From assembly GCA_036897485.1 (NCBI GenBank), contig JAYMTF010000964.1:1-27736 (forward strand): a stretch of 27,736 nt of DNA. Direction: 5' to 3'. The translations under genes and the position numbers were made by a program. Positions 10,598-22,603 of this stretch are shown here, piece after piece. Under the pieces are notes generated by a model that had not been told where the DNA came from, did not search any database, and saw only the letters and a program-made list of their open reading frames with translations. Every line of letters starts with the position of its first letter. The first letter of the stretch is position 1. Origin of the DNA: Pelargonium nanum. Lineage: Eukaryota; Streptophyta; Magnoliopsida; Geraniales; Geraniaceae.

Positions 10598-12072
10598 AGT
10601 GTATAGTTCTTGCTATAATTATTTATAACTAAAGAGTAAGGGCCAAACCGAACACGGAGTCCTTTTCTCAATATACATAGTAATACTCTTTTGGACTTTA
10701 ATTGGGGAAACTTCGTTTATAGGATTTCTTATGGTACTGTGTGATCGCTACTCTTTTAAAATAATATAATGGGATTCAAAATGACTCTAGAATGTTCCCC
10801 CTGTAAATGAATTGCTTTCTTCTTTGATATCTTATAAGCAAGGATTTCCTACAAGAGAGTAAGAATAAACTTCAATAGGATTACCGGATACAGGTGCTTA
10901 AAAGTACTCCATTAAAAATCTTTTGAATTTAGAATAAGAATTTCAATTATTGAGTTAAAGCAAAAAGTATCTAGATCGATCTTTCATTAGATGAATGAAC
11001 TTAAGGTTACCTATTAGTATAAGCCGTGAGAGCAGCTTTCGAGATGAGACAAGAATAGGGGATTCCTGAGTGTGTGAAGAATACGGAACTAAACAGGATC
11101 TTTTTCTAATTTTTGCAAGCTTTCTAAGCGAATAAACGAAGAATACCTCTTTGCATCTACTCCTATTCTGGGTTAGTTTTATATCTTATATAGTAATGAA
11201 AATTGCGTGTTAGAGTTTTCTTTACGAACAGACGAAACTCCATATTGTGTAGAATGAATAAGAGAGAGTAAATTCATCTTAATTTTTGTTACGGTTCCCG
11301 TGAATAGATATAAATTCTTTTAAGAAACACTGAAATTTATGCATAAAAATTTAGTGAAAACTTTCTATTGGACATGGGTCAATGATAATTTTAGTTTGTT
11401 TTTTTTAATATCTTGGTTACAAGTATTTATTACCCGGTATTGCTAAGACCCAGTTTTGCACTACCTGCGGATTCTTCTAATATAAAAAAATTGTTTTTGT
11501 AGGCGGTTCAGAGAGTTCTTTTCTAGGTGCAGATTTTTATTGTATCAATTTTGTAAACTAAATTAAAATTTTACTACAAGGAGCTTTTTTCACAAAGATA
11601 ATAAAACTTATATAGAAAGAAGTCCTGCAAGATAACTGCTGCGGTATCTCTTTTTTACTGCGTACGAATATTTTATACGAAACTTTAATTTAGGTTTATA
11701 CTACTTTCTAAATTACTTTTTATCATTCTCAAAACTACTTAGATGTATATAAGGATTCTATGTGGTTGCAAGCGGGGGTATTTCATAAAATAGGGTTACG
11801 TAACCGATATGTCTTGTCTTGTTCATCAATAATTCAGGTAGATTTTATCCCTTACATAAGCTTATATTGGCTGAAAAAGCAATATGTTCATTTGAACCAA
11901 GCCGTGAAAGTAGAAACGAATTATATTCAAAATATAAAGAGTCCACGATTTAGATTAAGTCAGTGTATATACTAAATTGGTAAACAAAGAAAAGCGAGTA
12001 GTAGCCTCCATTGATCGATCCGGTATTTACAAATTTTACTTTTTGGGTATTAGAATTTATTTCCATAATTCA

Positions 12073-12091
12073 AAGCACATAGACTGTGCTT
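12073..12091. repeat. 7-bp hairpin
   Basis: AAGCACA and TGTGCTT are perfectly complementary around the five-base loop TAGAC. There is no T-run on either side, so it is not terminator-like. Confidence 0.5.
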
Positions 12092-12723
12092 ACTACAAAC
12101 AAAAAACTTATAACGTGTTTATACGAAAATAAGGGAAAGGGGTGTATCGATGATTAGTGCATTCGTATTAATAAATAAAGAGATTTTCTTACCAAGATTA
12201 CTTGAAATTTAAATTATAAAAATTCAATAAGTAAAAGGAAATATAATTAGTGTATTTTTGGAAAAAAGACAAGAATTCATTGAATGTATAGTCATAAGTA
12301 ACCCAGTCCTTGCACAATATTGAGAAAAAGGTCCACTTAAAGCTCCTGCATACGTGGTAGAGGTTAATTTAGGATTCTGGCTCTCCTGTATATCTATTAT
12401 TGCTAGTAGTTAACCATAGATGCGTAAAAATTAACGTAGCATAACTTTTTAATTCTAAATCAGAATGCTCCTTTCCAAGCTTTTTGTCCAAATGATAGTA
12501 CCCATTTGTGAATTCCAACATAAGAGTAATTTCTACTGAGAACAGGTTGAATAAAGGTAGCAGAAATTTCACACATTTATGAAGTTCTATACAATTTTGT
12601 GCAAAAAGCCTTTAATTATAACCTACCCTTAAAAACATAAGGAATAAAAGGCGGGTGGTCCCATAAGTAATTAGTATATGCTTTATTTGTTGAAAAGCAG
12701 GTACTTTTTTAAATTGATACAAC

Positions 12724-12745
12724 AAGGAATATTGAAGGAATATTG
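12724..12745. repeat. 11-bp tandem duplication
   Basis: Two exact, adjacent copies of AAGGAATATTG, consistent with replication slippage. Together with the 10-mer duplication at 7574-7593 it shows that tandem repeats here are few and very short. Confidence 0.7.
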
Positions 12746-13881
12746 GGATACATCTGTTGAACTCGCAAGTAAGGAAGCCCTTGTTATAACCACTTGGAGT
12801 AATATAGTTAAGTTATTCCGTAACTAAAACTTTTATATCTCATGGAAGCTTTTTAAATTTACGCAAGAGATCTACACCATAATATAAAAGAAGATTTTCA
12901 TAAGGAACATATCTTAATATGTTTTCTTCCAGAGCAGGTAAAGGAGTCCCATTCTTTTAGTATTTTAGATTGATACTCGTACTAATTTACATATAGTAGG
13001 TCTAGGTCTTACAAAGAGAAGCCCAGAAGCTTCATAAAGAGTTGCAGGTTCTAAACAAGGGACCCCTAAAAGGACTTGACCCCTGTACAGTAACTCAAAA
13101 GCTCGTATGAGATATTTAAGGTTTTTTGTAAGCCTTTTTTTTTACAAGTGCTTCAGAATAATTCGGTTATAAGTCTCGTCCCCTATTAGGCTCCTCCAGT
13201 TTACCTAAAACCACTCGGCTTAGCAAAAAGATTTAGTATATATAAATGACTTTATATGACTAACTTCCTTAAAGAATAGATTTTGTGGCTCTTTATGCTC
13301 CTTTTTTGTTGAGATGAAACTCTTAACTACATAGTAAAATTTTTAGCCTCAAAGTAGGAGAATTCTTTATAACCAAATTTCTTACTTGTCCAGTATCTCT
13401 AGTACAAAAAAGGGGTACTACCCTGCGCCATAACATGCTGTTTACGTATGTAACCCTGGATTCTCTGTTCTTGAATTTTATATCTGGATCCTGGCCAAAA
13501 CAGGTTTACGAATTGTTGATTTTAAGCAAGTCAGATAGGTTTTTTCACATGCATCCCTATTGTTTTGGTAGCCTTATGAAATCGAGATAAATAAGGAATT
13601 ACAAAGCCCGAATCCAAATGGAGTAAGAAGTGTATCTCAATTACTTTTTTGCAGGGGGGGTGTCTAATTGTATTGTAATGGTGATTCCCATAGGAATCCA
13701 TGAGATTAATTTTTGATAATATATCCTTTATTCAAAAAAGCTTTTATCTTTAAGAACTAAAGAAAAGTATGTTAGCGACTCTATTTGTCAGTAGCATATG
13801 TTGTTACTCTATGTTAACGAGTATACGTAGTTTATGTAGCTTATTACTATCCTTATTTTTAAGTTGCTAAACCATGCTCTA

Positions 13882-13954
13882 TTGTATTACAGGACTCGAA
13901 CCCACAACTTCTGCCTTGACAGGGCAGTGATCCAACCGATTGAACTACAATCCC
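13882..13954 (-). tRNA. trnD(GUC), 3' acceptor strand mismatched
   Basis: On the minus strand this is a tRNA-Asp. The 5' strand is GGGATTG, then TA, a D-arm GTTC..GATC (three of four pairs), a perfect anticodon stem CTGCC/GGCAG around CTGTCAA (anticodon GTC), variable loop AAGTT, and a T-arm GTGGG-TTCGAGT-CCTGT with every position paired or wobbling. This is the trnD shared by green plastids and plant mitochondria. The oddity is the 3' acceptor strand, AATACAA, which pairs with the 5' strand at only two of seven positions. Four bases further on, CAAT would restore four pairs, so a small insertion is one explanation. Others are 3' end repair after transcription, or recent loss of function. The body of the gene is too well kept for an old relic. 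Confidence 0.75.
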
Positions 13955-15652
13955 AGCAAAATTGAGGATAATCCCCTATTTCTTTTCTTTATCCTCTACT
14001 AAAAAGTATCTCGGTAGCATAAAAAAAGTTTAGGCCCTTGCCTTCTGGTAGCTATATTGTTACAGTTTTATAGTGTATAGGCGTTGAACTCATGTATGGT
14101 TTTAGGGACTTTTTGTTCCTATGTTTCCGGGTTTCAAACTAAGAGACAGGGCTGTCAATTCTAGAGGATTTGTTTCCAATGGGTTTTCCGGATTTGTATG
14201 AGATAAGTGACTCAATTTTATTGAATCTCTTCCTTAATTTCGGGGTTAGGAAAGAGACAAGTCCCTTAATTTTAAAAATTCCTGTACTAAAATTCTATAT
14301 TTCATTCTCGGAATAGTAAGTCGGGGAAGAACTCTAGTTTAAAAAGCCCCGATATTTAGACTTCGATACGACCAAAATACCTACAATAATGGGGATTCTT
14401 AGGGGGATTCCCGATCAACTAGACTTTTCATACCTATTTCTTAGACTTGCTGTAATAAGGTAATAGGTCTTATATTTTAGATTATATATCAAAACTCTTT
14501 TCTTTAATGTAGTCCAAGCACACGACTGTACTATGATATACTTTCTGTCTTTACCGTTTGTTTCCTCTTTGTCAAGTAGTTTGCATGTAGCTTGAGTGCG
14601 TTTTTGTTAGCTGTTTTATTCTGTAAACCTTTGTTAGTCTTATTAGGTATCTGTATTTGTATATGTATCTTAGGAATAGATACTAACACTCCTTATAGCT
14701 TGTACTTATTGGAAACCAGGAAATAGGGGAACTCCAAGATAAATCTCGCCTAAAACCCTTAACCTGATACAGGAGAACAGCAACTAGAACAGGAATTGGG
14801 TCATAGAAAATGAAGTTTTACCGGTATATGAAATAGAAAATGTCTTTTTGTTGAAGTCTCTCTCCTAGGAAACCCGGGTTTATGAAGTTTTGCAGCTATA
14901 TAAAACGTACTTTTTCTCATAAAATGGTTAGATTTTCTACCCCTTTCCTAGGGAAATGACTCTAAATGTTTGTTCCAATTTCGACTATGGTAAAATCAAT
15001 AAGACCTAATTTGTTACTGGAAGGGCACTCCAATTCTCAAAAAAGTAGGACGCATATAACTGTAAATTCAATAAAACACAAATTCCCTTCCAGAACTTAT
15101 TTTGAAAAGTAAGAATTTCTAATTTCCCGGGATTTTTCTCCTCAATCTCATTTTAAGAGGAGAGCCCAACTCGAAAAGAGACAAAAACTAAGACTTTTCC
15201 ATCTATGGTGGACTACTTTTTCCAAAAAATGAAACAAACTCTCCTAGGAAAGAGGGGTCTTATTGATTTTACATGTATAAGACTCCTAAAAAGCTTCAGA
15301 TTCTCGTAAAAAGAGCTCTAAAAAAACTTGTACAATTTGGTAATGGTATAATCTATAGATTCTAATCCCATAAAACTTCTTATGACTTACTTTGTTACTC
15401 TGTATCTCCGGACCTATCCTCTTTATAGCTAGAAACCTTACTTCTCTTGTAAAAAAAGAACCCTTTATTTTAAGAAAAAGAGTATCCATGATACAGTAAT
15501 TGCACTCTTACCTAGCAAGTAAAAGATGCTCGGATATTAGGAATAACTTTTGTTTCAATTCTCGGTACAATGAAATCCTGATTATAGAAATCACTTAGAT
15601 AAGTACATTATTCAGTAATCTAGTTTAATAATTCTAAACTCTTAGATAAGGC
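13955..15652. other. Non-coding, no gene recognised
   Basis: Several G+C clusters of the GGGGATTC type occur (for example 14391-14415), and nothing else is recognised. A 67-codon minus-strand frame at 15286-15489 has no known motif. Confidence 0.45.
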
Positions 15653-15723
15653 TGCCAGGTAGAGTAGCTGGTAAAGCGCGAGGCTCGTGATCTCATAACA
15701 TAGGTTTTAAGCCTGTCCCCGCT
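15653..15723 (+). pseudogene. trnfM-like copy with CGU anticodon
   Basis: This sequence lines up along its length with the intact trnfM at 22604-22676: TAGAGTAG, GGT, GAGGCTC.TGATCTCA, AGGTT..AAG and GTCCCCGCT. The T-stem ATAGG/CCTGT is perfect and the 3' acceptor strand CCCCGCT is identical to that of the intact gene. The anticodon position has changed from CAT to CGT (15686-15688), which would read Thr ACG codons. The D-stem pairs poorly, the 5' acceptor strand TGCCAGG pairs at four of seven positions, and C56 of the T-loop has become T. It is most simply a decaying duplicate of trnfM. Remoulding into another tRNA is possible but less likely, given the broken acceptor and D-stem. Confidence 0.55.
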
Positions 15724-15724
15724 T

Positions 15725-17850
15725 AAAATTGAATAGGAAAAAATCCATCTGAATTCAGGGCTTTCTTTATAAACCCTTGTCTTAATCAGACGCGTAATTA
15801 TGAAACTTTTCATTAGACCTCATAATACTATTCAAAAAAATATTTTACTAAACTTAGCAAGGACGTAAACACCCCAGAGTATAGAATTCTCAAAAATTTC
15901 CTTGTTTCTGAACTGACTTGCTAAAATAAGCTGCCGTTCCAAAGTGCTTAGAAAAGCCGTTTTAAGCTTTCTTACTTTTGATGAAATACAAGTCAAGAAT
16001 TGTATATAAGTGGTTTTTCCCCATACGACCGAGCTCTCGCCCTTTTAGGTAGTGACAAATACTAAACGTTTCCTTCCATTTATTATTCTAATTTATTGGG
16101 AGCTATGCTTTGTAGGTGTGTAACTGTCCCTTTGTATCTAAAAAAGGCACTCTTATTATTTATACGTAATAATTAAATATGTTTCTTTTATCTACTAAGT
16201 GATTGTATTAGGAAGAAGTACTTCAAATAACTAATAATCTCAAGAGAGTTTCAATACTTACACAGGAGAGTGTACCCCTTTTCGAAAATGCTAAAGAAGT
16301 TACTATTGATTTTCTTTTAGAGATCCCTCAGGAGGTCGTATTAAATAAAGGAGGACTTCTAATTTACTCTTGGATTTCGCAGCACTTAGCAATTAATTCT
16401 GGCTTTCTTCTCCTGGTAAAGCTTAAGTTATGCTATTTATATTCTCATGAACTACTACCGAAGTAAGTGAAGTGTCTCGTAAAGTAAGAAAAGGATCTCT
16501 CTCGGATAACCCCTTTTTGTAAAAAAAAGCTCTGCCATTAGGAACCCCACGTGTTTTAAAAATTCTACCTTTAACTCTTTTTGTTTTGTTGTTGAACAAG
16601 CAAGATATAAAATCCTAGAATAATAGAGAAATATGCTCTCTTTAAGTATCTGCAACGCCTCTCTTGAAAAGGGTTATAACTCTTAAACCGGAATTAAAGG
16701 AACTCCTATCTATTAATACTTATTCCTTATAAAAGAATTTGTAATGAATATAGAGTTAGATTATTAAAATCTAGTTATTTTTTGTAACAGAAAAGTGAAT
16801 GATACTATAGATAAGGTTTTTCTTGAGGATCAGTAATACGCAAGAATCCTTTTATGAGCACCCATTTCTATCAAAATTTAGGGTCACACCCTTTCTTTAA
16901 TAAGAAATCCTGTATAGCAAACTCATGAGACACTAGAACCTCGAGCAAGAAAGAGCACTGACTTGTAAACGGAATACAAGTAGACCTATTAATTATACTT
17001 GTTACGGGGGCACCGGAGTATTCGTATTAAACTTTATTTATATAGTATTTATTACTTAAGTAGTAAACCTACTACGAGGATAAAAAATGAAAGAAGAACT
17101 CGTTCCTTGGGAGTTCAGAAGCCTTTATCTGAAAAATTGTAGTTTCAACATCTTGTCATAGTTCTAATATACTCAATCGGTAAACAAAAATATTAATAAT
17201 AGGCGCTTTCTTGTTATACTTTATGGGTATTCAAAATATAAATAAATAAAATAGAAGACACTACTTAATTCTTGTGTAGAGTTTAGCCGTAATTTTGATC
17301 CACTCCAGGGATTACAGCTTCAAAAGGGGGTCTTATAAAGTCCAAGGAAATTTCATCGAGATGCTTTCTTAATGCTGACCAGGCTTCTTTGAAAAAACTA
17401 TAAAATTACCCGCCCCCCTAGACCTAGAAAGATCTTTGCAAGTGCACAATTGAGAACATTACAACTTAGTCTTTTTAGAGTACAGTTCAGACATTGAAAG
17501 GCCCCTAAAACCCAGTATTTTCTACTATTTTATAATTTTAAGGGCATGCTAGTCAGTTGAATAATACTTATTCCTCTACCCATTTGATAGCTAAGACTCT
17601 CGAACCAGATCCTCGTTTTTTTCCATAGCATACATGAAACCCTAAAAAAGAAAAGAACGGAAGCTTTTAAAGGTATACTTTTAGTACTTTATTTGCTTTT
17701 TGTGAGAGTAAGTTTTGGTCCAAAAAACAGAAGAAAAAAAGAGAATAAAGATTCTACTTCACTATACGACAAAAAACATAACTTTAACTAGACTTACTAA
17801 GATTGTAAAGTATACAGGATGGGCTAAATCTATTCTATATAAGTGATTAA
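15725..17850. other. Non-coding, one weak tRNA-like word cluster
   Basis: No gene is recognised. At about 16952-16980 AGAGCACTGACTTGTAAACGG resembles the D-arm to anticodon (TGT) region of tRNA-Thr, but no T-arm or acceptor stem follows. The 66-codon minus-strand frame at 16455-16655 shows no motif. A C-run occurs at about 17412. Confidence 0.4.
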
Positions 17851-17853
17851 AAA

Positions 17854-17869
17854 TGTAGCTTTTGCTACA
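17854..17869. repeat. 6-bp hairpin with T4 loop
   Basis: TGTAGC and GCTACA are perfectly complementary around TTTT. It lies at the 5' end of the open stretch that precedes the Lys-rich frame, so it may be part of that transcript's leader. Confidence 0.45.
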
Positions 17870-17946
17870 ATGTATATCATCAACTCATATTAGTTATAAA
17901 AGCAAGTCCAAAGAGGGGTATTGAATCCGGAACAAAGAAGTAGCCT

Positions 17947-18180
17947 TTGTTAGACACAATTATTAGATCTAACAGGGATTCTAGGCAAGAAATAAATAGG
18001 TATTTTCAAGAGTATGATATAGAAAGTGATATTGTAGCTACAGGTATTATTATCAAGACAGGCACAGCCCATAACAAGAAGAAGAGTGTAGCTGCTAAGA
18101 CTAAGAAAGGTAAGGTTCATAAGGCAGGTATGGCAGGTCGTAAGACTAAGGAGAGCAATCAAGATACAAAGTCCAGCTAA
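17947..18180 (+). CDS. Lys-rich small protein or exon, in-frame TAG upstream
   Basis: The frame runs from TTG (17947) to TAA and is the most coding-like sequence in the window. By hand count purines fill roughly four fifths of first codon positions but under half of third positions, and AAG is used about three times as often as AAA, unlike random A+T-rich DNA. The product is hydrophilic: residues 1-40 are mixed (SRQEINRYFQEYDIESDIVA, then a short hydrophobic TGIII), and residues about 42-77 form a basic Lys/Gly/Ala tail (NKKKSVAAKTKKGKVHKAG), as in nucleic-acid-binding or ribosomal protein tails. No ATG or clear ribosome site precedes it. Upstream the same frame is open for 30 codons back to 17851 (..KASPKRGIESGTKK) and is interrupted only by a TAG at 17941. 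That suits an exon, an edited or reassigned stop, or a pseudogene. I recognise no family. Confidence 0.45.
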   Translation: MLDTIIRSNRDSRQEINRYFQEYDIESDIVATGIIIKTGTAHNKKKSVAAKTKKGKVHKAGMAGRKTKESNQDTKSS

Positions 18181-21100
18181 AGTAAAGACTTTTTTTTCCT
18201 CTGTTTCCGGAATAGTACTAAAAGAAGCTGTATAATATTGTGTAATGATTCCAGAGATAAAAAATACGCTAGCCAGGAAACTTCCTCGAAATCAGTATTT
18301 GAGTGAAGTTTGGTTTTAAGTCTTGTCTTTTGTAGGGTTCGTTTCTCTATAAAGGATTTATCACTTCATTGGTAGTAAAGTCAGATAAAATTCTTTCTTG
18401 TGTAAAAGAGAGCCATTATTATATACATTGGAATCAGAAGTATAAATTTAACAAGGTTAAGGATATCCTAGAAGGAGGGCTGCGAAAAGCTACTTTTTAA
18501 CTATCTATCCTAGCTGTAATTTAGACCTTCCTTGGTCAGGAAATAACTCAATTTTATTGATAAGAAGAACTCTCTTAGAAAGGGGACCCTAGCTTCGCGG
18601 ATTTCATATGTCAAAACCCTTATAGAACTGAAATGAATTAGTCAAAGTTAGAAGTTGGCTGTTAAATTACTATTCGAAAAACAGAGCAAGCTTCTTAGAA
18701 TCTTCTTTCTGCAATAAAGGAATAAATTTAAATATAGATAACTAATATAATATAATCTGACACCTACGTACTTTAGTATATCATGCCTTGAAACACGTTT
18801 AGTTTTCTTTGCTCTAATCTGAAAACATTAAGAAACGTAAGAATTAAACAAGGCAAACTTTGCTCCTTGAATTTAGTAACCAAGTACTTCTACTACTGAG
18901 TTCTTTATACTTTCTAAAGGGCACCCCAAAAGAAACTACACAGCGCATTCCCTCTTTCTTTAGTGAGAAGCCATGTCTCTGCAACTAGGACATTAAAATA
19001 TATAGAAAGAATATAGAAGGCTTGGTATACTTCTTTTATTATAAAAGAGATTCGTATTTCTGAGTCTACTCTTTTTAAGTAAGGGAATTTATCCACCTAA
19101 TACTAATTATGTACGTTTACCCACAAATTTCTTGACTAAGCTTTGTATGATAACTTGCTACTTTAGTATCCAAAAAAAGAATGCTATCTGTAGCTGCATA
19201 AGTCCTAGCTTTATCTTCCGAACAAGTAAAGGGAAGATTTTTGTTAATTCTTTATTTTTCATTTTGGGAAGCTAGTATAAGAAAGCTATTCTATGTCAGT
19301 TTTAAAGGCCTATAACCTGGGTTGATAGTTTTTTATGGATTCCTCTACATTTTTTCGTTTTTAATGAGGTTTTACTCTATCTTTGTAAGTATTAGAACCT
19401 CTATAATGTTTTTAATGTTTTTTGATCAGGCAATTCTTAGTCAATAGGGAAATAAAGGATCTAAGTTTATTTGTAAATTCAAAAGCATTTGGTCGAAACA
19501 GGTTTTAAGTGTATAAATCCAGTAGGTAAATAATTAGGAAACCTCTAGTAATATAAAAGTAATCTGAAGTCTTGAACTGCCTTGGGCTTAGACGAAAAGT
19601 AAATACCCTTACACTCTAGGTATTGATTCGTTAATCAGGTACCGAATTTAAAAAACCGATTGACATACTCCTACTGTAGCATTGCCAGTCTTGTTATCAT
19701 TTTACGTAGAACAAAAAGTAGTAGATCGTTTTTCTTACTTTCCTTAGTTTAGCCACTGTAGATAAAGATCTGAGAATAATCTAAATTAGATTACTTTAAA
19801 AATTTTTAGCAAGTATGCACATGGTGGAGTTGATTTTTTTAGAAAGAAAAGCACTATAGCATATCGGGGATTGGGTTTCTCATTAACAAGCAATCTTGAC
19901 CTTCCTCTATTATTAAGAATGCTTTTTAGGAGTTTATAAAAGATAGAGATGGAGTGCATCTAAGCTAGTTATTGTTTGCACAAATCTAAAGAAATAAAAT
20001 AGGATTTTTAACATTTATATAGTCTATAAACTCGTGCGAACAAATGGAGGTCTTTGCATTGAGGTAGTGAGTATCTTGACTTTTTAGAGACACTTAATAC
20101 AGTTTTTAAAAGGGGACTCTTTTGACTAAAGGTTTCTCACCTCGAAGGATTCTCGTATATTCCGCTGACCATAATTGAGAGTATAGATACCCACAAGTGT
20201 AAAGTAATAAATAAAGGTATACGTTACGCTAATACATAATATTAATTCACACAAGCTCGAGGATAATTTGTACAAGTACTGGGGAAACACTGAAGAGCTA
20301 GAACAAGTAAAATTTTGGGATTTGGGTCAAAAAGATACTAGTTTATTCCCTTATTAATGGCTAAATAAGGTATAATGATAACTACAATATAGGGTATCCT
20401 TTTTTATAATTATAAAAAGCACTTTTTTTTGTACCTGCCAAAGGCATGAGATAAAGAGGCTCTTAAGTTTATAAGTGTAGTATATCTCCTGCATTTCGGC
20501 CTCATAGTAAAATTCTGATCTTACAAATCTAAAAAAATACTAAATTAAAGCACCACTGCAGCTTAGGAAGTACTCGCATACCCACTTGTATGCTAGAGTA
20601 TGCGGGACCAATATGCGAACTCCGGGAAAAGAATACACCACAGCATCTCTTAATTTTGTGAATTCCTTATGATCGCAGTTTTCTACATGCTTGCTATTCT
20701 ACTATTTTATGCTTTTTAGGAATAGAGTTATGTGTAACTCCAAAAGTAAGAAAAGATATCTACTTAGTTCTTGTAAGGAGTAGTCTAGTGGCTAGCAGCT
20801 AGTGGTATCATATTAAGTGCAGCTTATATTCACTTTGTTTGTGATTTCAGGGAATATAAAGACACTTTTATTAAGTAGATTTTCTAATTTTATGTAGTTT
20901 TAACAACTCCCACGAGTAATCTATATATGAATTTTATATCTTTTATTCAAGCCGAAGCCTTCTTAAGCATCTTAACTGGAGGCTTAGGGATGATTGGTTT
21001 TTAGGTGCCTACTTTTTGGCAATTCCCCCAAACTGTACTACTAAAAAGGGGATTCTTGCCGAATTTGCATCATTCCTTTATTCAGTATGTTCTTTTCCTG

Positions 21101-22603
21101 TTATAGCCAATTACTCGTGCAATACAACTTTTTACTCAGCAGCTGGTCCGTATACTAGAGCTTCCTTTAACATAGAAATTCCCTAGATCCTTGTGATTTT
21201 TAGAATTGACTTAAAAAACTCGGTAAGCTATCCTTTTTACAGGAGACCCCTTTCTTTTGCTAATAGACGTAAATCCCTTGCTCTTTACTCGGAGAGTTTA
21301 GTACTTGTGCTTATATTACTATAATAAAAGGTTACATGGAATCGAGAAATCTATTAATTATTCTTGTTATTCTTAAGAGACTTTGTCTTATATACACTTA
21401 TGAAATATATTTGTGTGACTTAAATAGAAATAGGAGAAATCCGTTTGTAAACTTAGCATTCACGAAATTTTTAAAATTTTAAGGCTATCTCAGTATGTAG
21501 TTTTGAGTAGAAGACATAAGTCATAAGTAAGGATCCTGATTATCTTTATAAAAAGGGAAAGAGCTCCCTTATCTCCGTTTCTGCTCTTATAAGTGTAGGG
21601 CAGTCCAGTGATCCCAGAATTGGTGGTCCAATCTAAAGCATGTTTAGAATTTTGAACAAAGTATGAAAGGAACTTACTAAATATGTCTAGACGAAGAATA
21701 TTATACTAACCACTGATCATAGTCTAATTAAGGAACTCATGGGCCAAATCAATTATTGAAAAGGCAAAGTATAACTACATAACAATATAAAGCTATAATC
21801 CTAACAACAGTTATATACTTTTGGTATATTGCAGAATTTCTCTTTTTAACGAGACCTAAACTTCAGTTTTACTTCTTAACTATACACAATACTCATGTAG
21901 GTTTAAAGACTTTCTCCATGTACGGAAATCCCGTAAAAGAGGGCGTAGGGTAAAAAGATTACCAGCTAATGTTATTTAAAAGGGAGGGACTCTAAAATGA
22001 AGTAAGTAATATGCATGCTCTAATTTCTCTATGGGATTACCCTACAGAAGATAGTGTAATCCAGAAGCTATAAACTAATTTTCGTTCTTGGCCAGATTTA
22101 GAAACACTTGGTAGCAAGTTTGCAAGGGCCATTTAAAATTCTTTTTGCGTAATTACGATAAATTTCTTCTTGATTGCTCCTCTTTATGGTATTGAAGCCA
22201 CTTTCTAGTCTAAGTTAGTTTACAATCGAGACCTATCCCATTTAGATTTATGTGCGAATCCCTTAATAAAGATAATGGAAGAGCTATATAATCAATTTCA
22301 AGGCTAGAGCTTGTGTCTTGTGTGTCGACAAACGAAACGTAGGGGATTCTATAACATACATAAAGTATACGAGCCCTTCTGTTATGCTGTATAAGAATAT
22401 TGATTTTACAGGCTCAGGATTCGCTTTAGCTTTTTGTTAGCAAGAAGTGCTGCTAAGAAAATCTTACTATAAAAATGGGGTTCTTTTTGACTAAGGGATG
22501 CCCTTTATTCGCAGGGAATTCCTATGTAAACTGGTTTAAGTCCTAAATAAATTTACTATACTATAACTTACTCTTTCGTACATTAAAAGCAAAAGGTTTT
22601 CCT
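18181..22603. other. Non-coding with small palindromes
   Basis: No gene is recognised in more than 4 kb. Notable items are the competing inverted repeats at 20575-20604, the direct repeat CTAGTGG around GCTAGC at about 20784-20805, and the tandem 7-mer CATAAGT at 21515-21528. The 60-codon minus-strand frame at 18914-19096 has no motif. Confidence 0.45.
20575..20604. repeat. Overlapping alternative hairpins
   Basis: CGCATAC (20575-20581) can pair either with GTATGC (20588-20593), giving a six-base loop, or with the longer GTATGCG (20598-20604). A third related word, ATATGCGAAC, follows at about 20611. The two stems are mutually exclusive. Confidence 0.4.

Larger units (their letters stand above)
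10598..13881. other. Non-coding with minor repeats
   Basis: No gene is recognised. A clean 7-bp hairpin AAGCACA-TAGAC-TGTGCTT lies at 12073-12091. An 11-base tandem duplication of AAGGAATATTG lies at 12724-12745. A run of seven G residues follows GCA at about 13650. The 71-codon frame at 11760-11975 has higher purine content at third than at first codon positions, so it looks non-coding. The 67-codon minus-strand frame at 12369-12572 is undecided. Confidence 0.45.

Noticed and set aside
11760-11975. 71-codon frame with ATG start
   Set aside because: Purine content is higher at third than at first codon positions, opposite to coding DNA, and there is no motif.
12369-12572. 67-codon minus-strand frame with some protein-like composition
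   Set aside because: No recognisable family and no clear codon-position bias. Undecided, so not called.
16950-16982. tRNA-Thr-like D-arm and TGT anticodon words
   Set aside because: No T-arm or acceptor stem follows. The word match alone is not enough.
2979-17485. Repeated 14-mer CTTTTTAGAGTACA at about 2981 and 17471
   Set aside because: Several exact 14-base repeats are expected by chance in this length and composition.
17595-17615. Minus-strand GGTTCGAGA, a T-loop-like word
   Set aside because: The flanking T-stem does not pair and no other tRNA arm is present.
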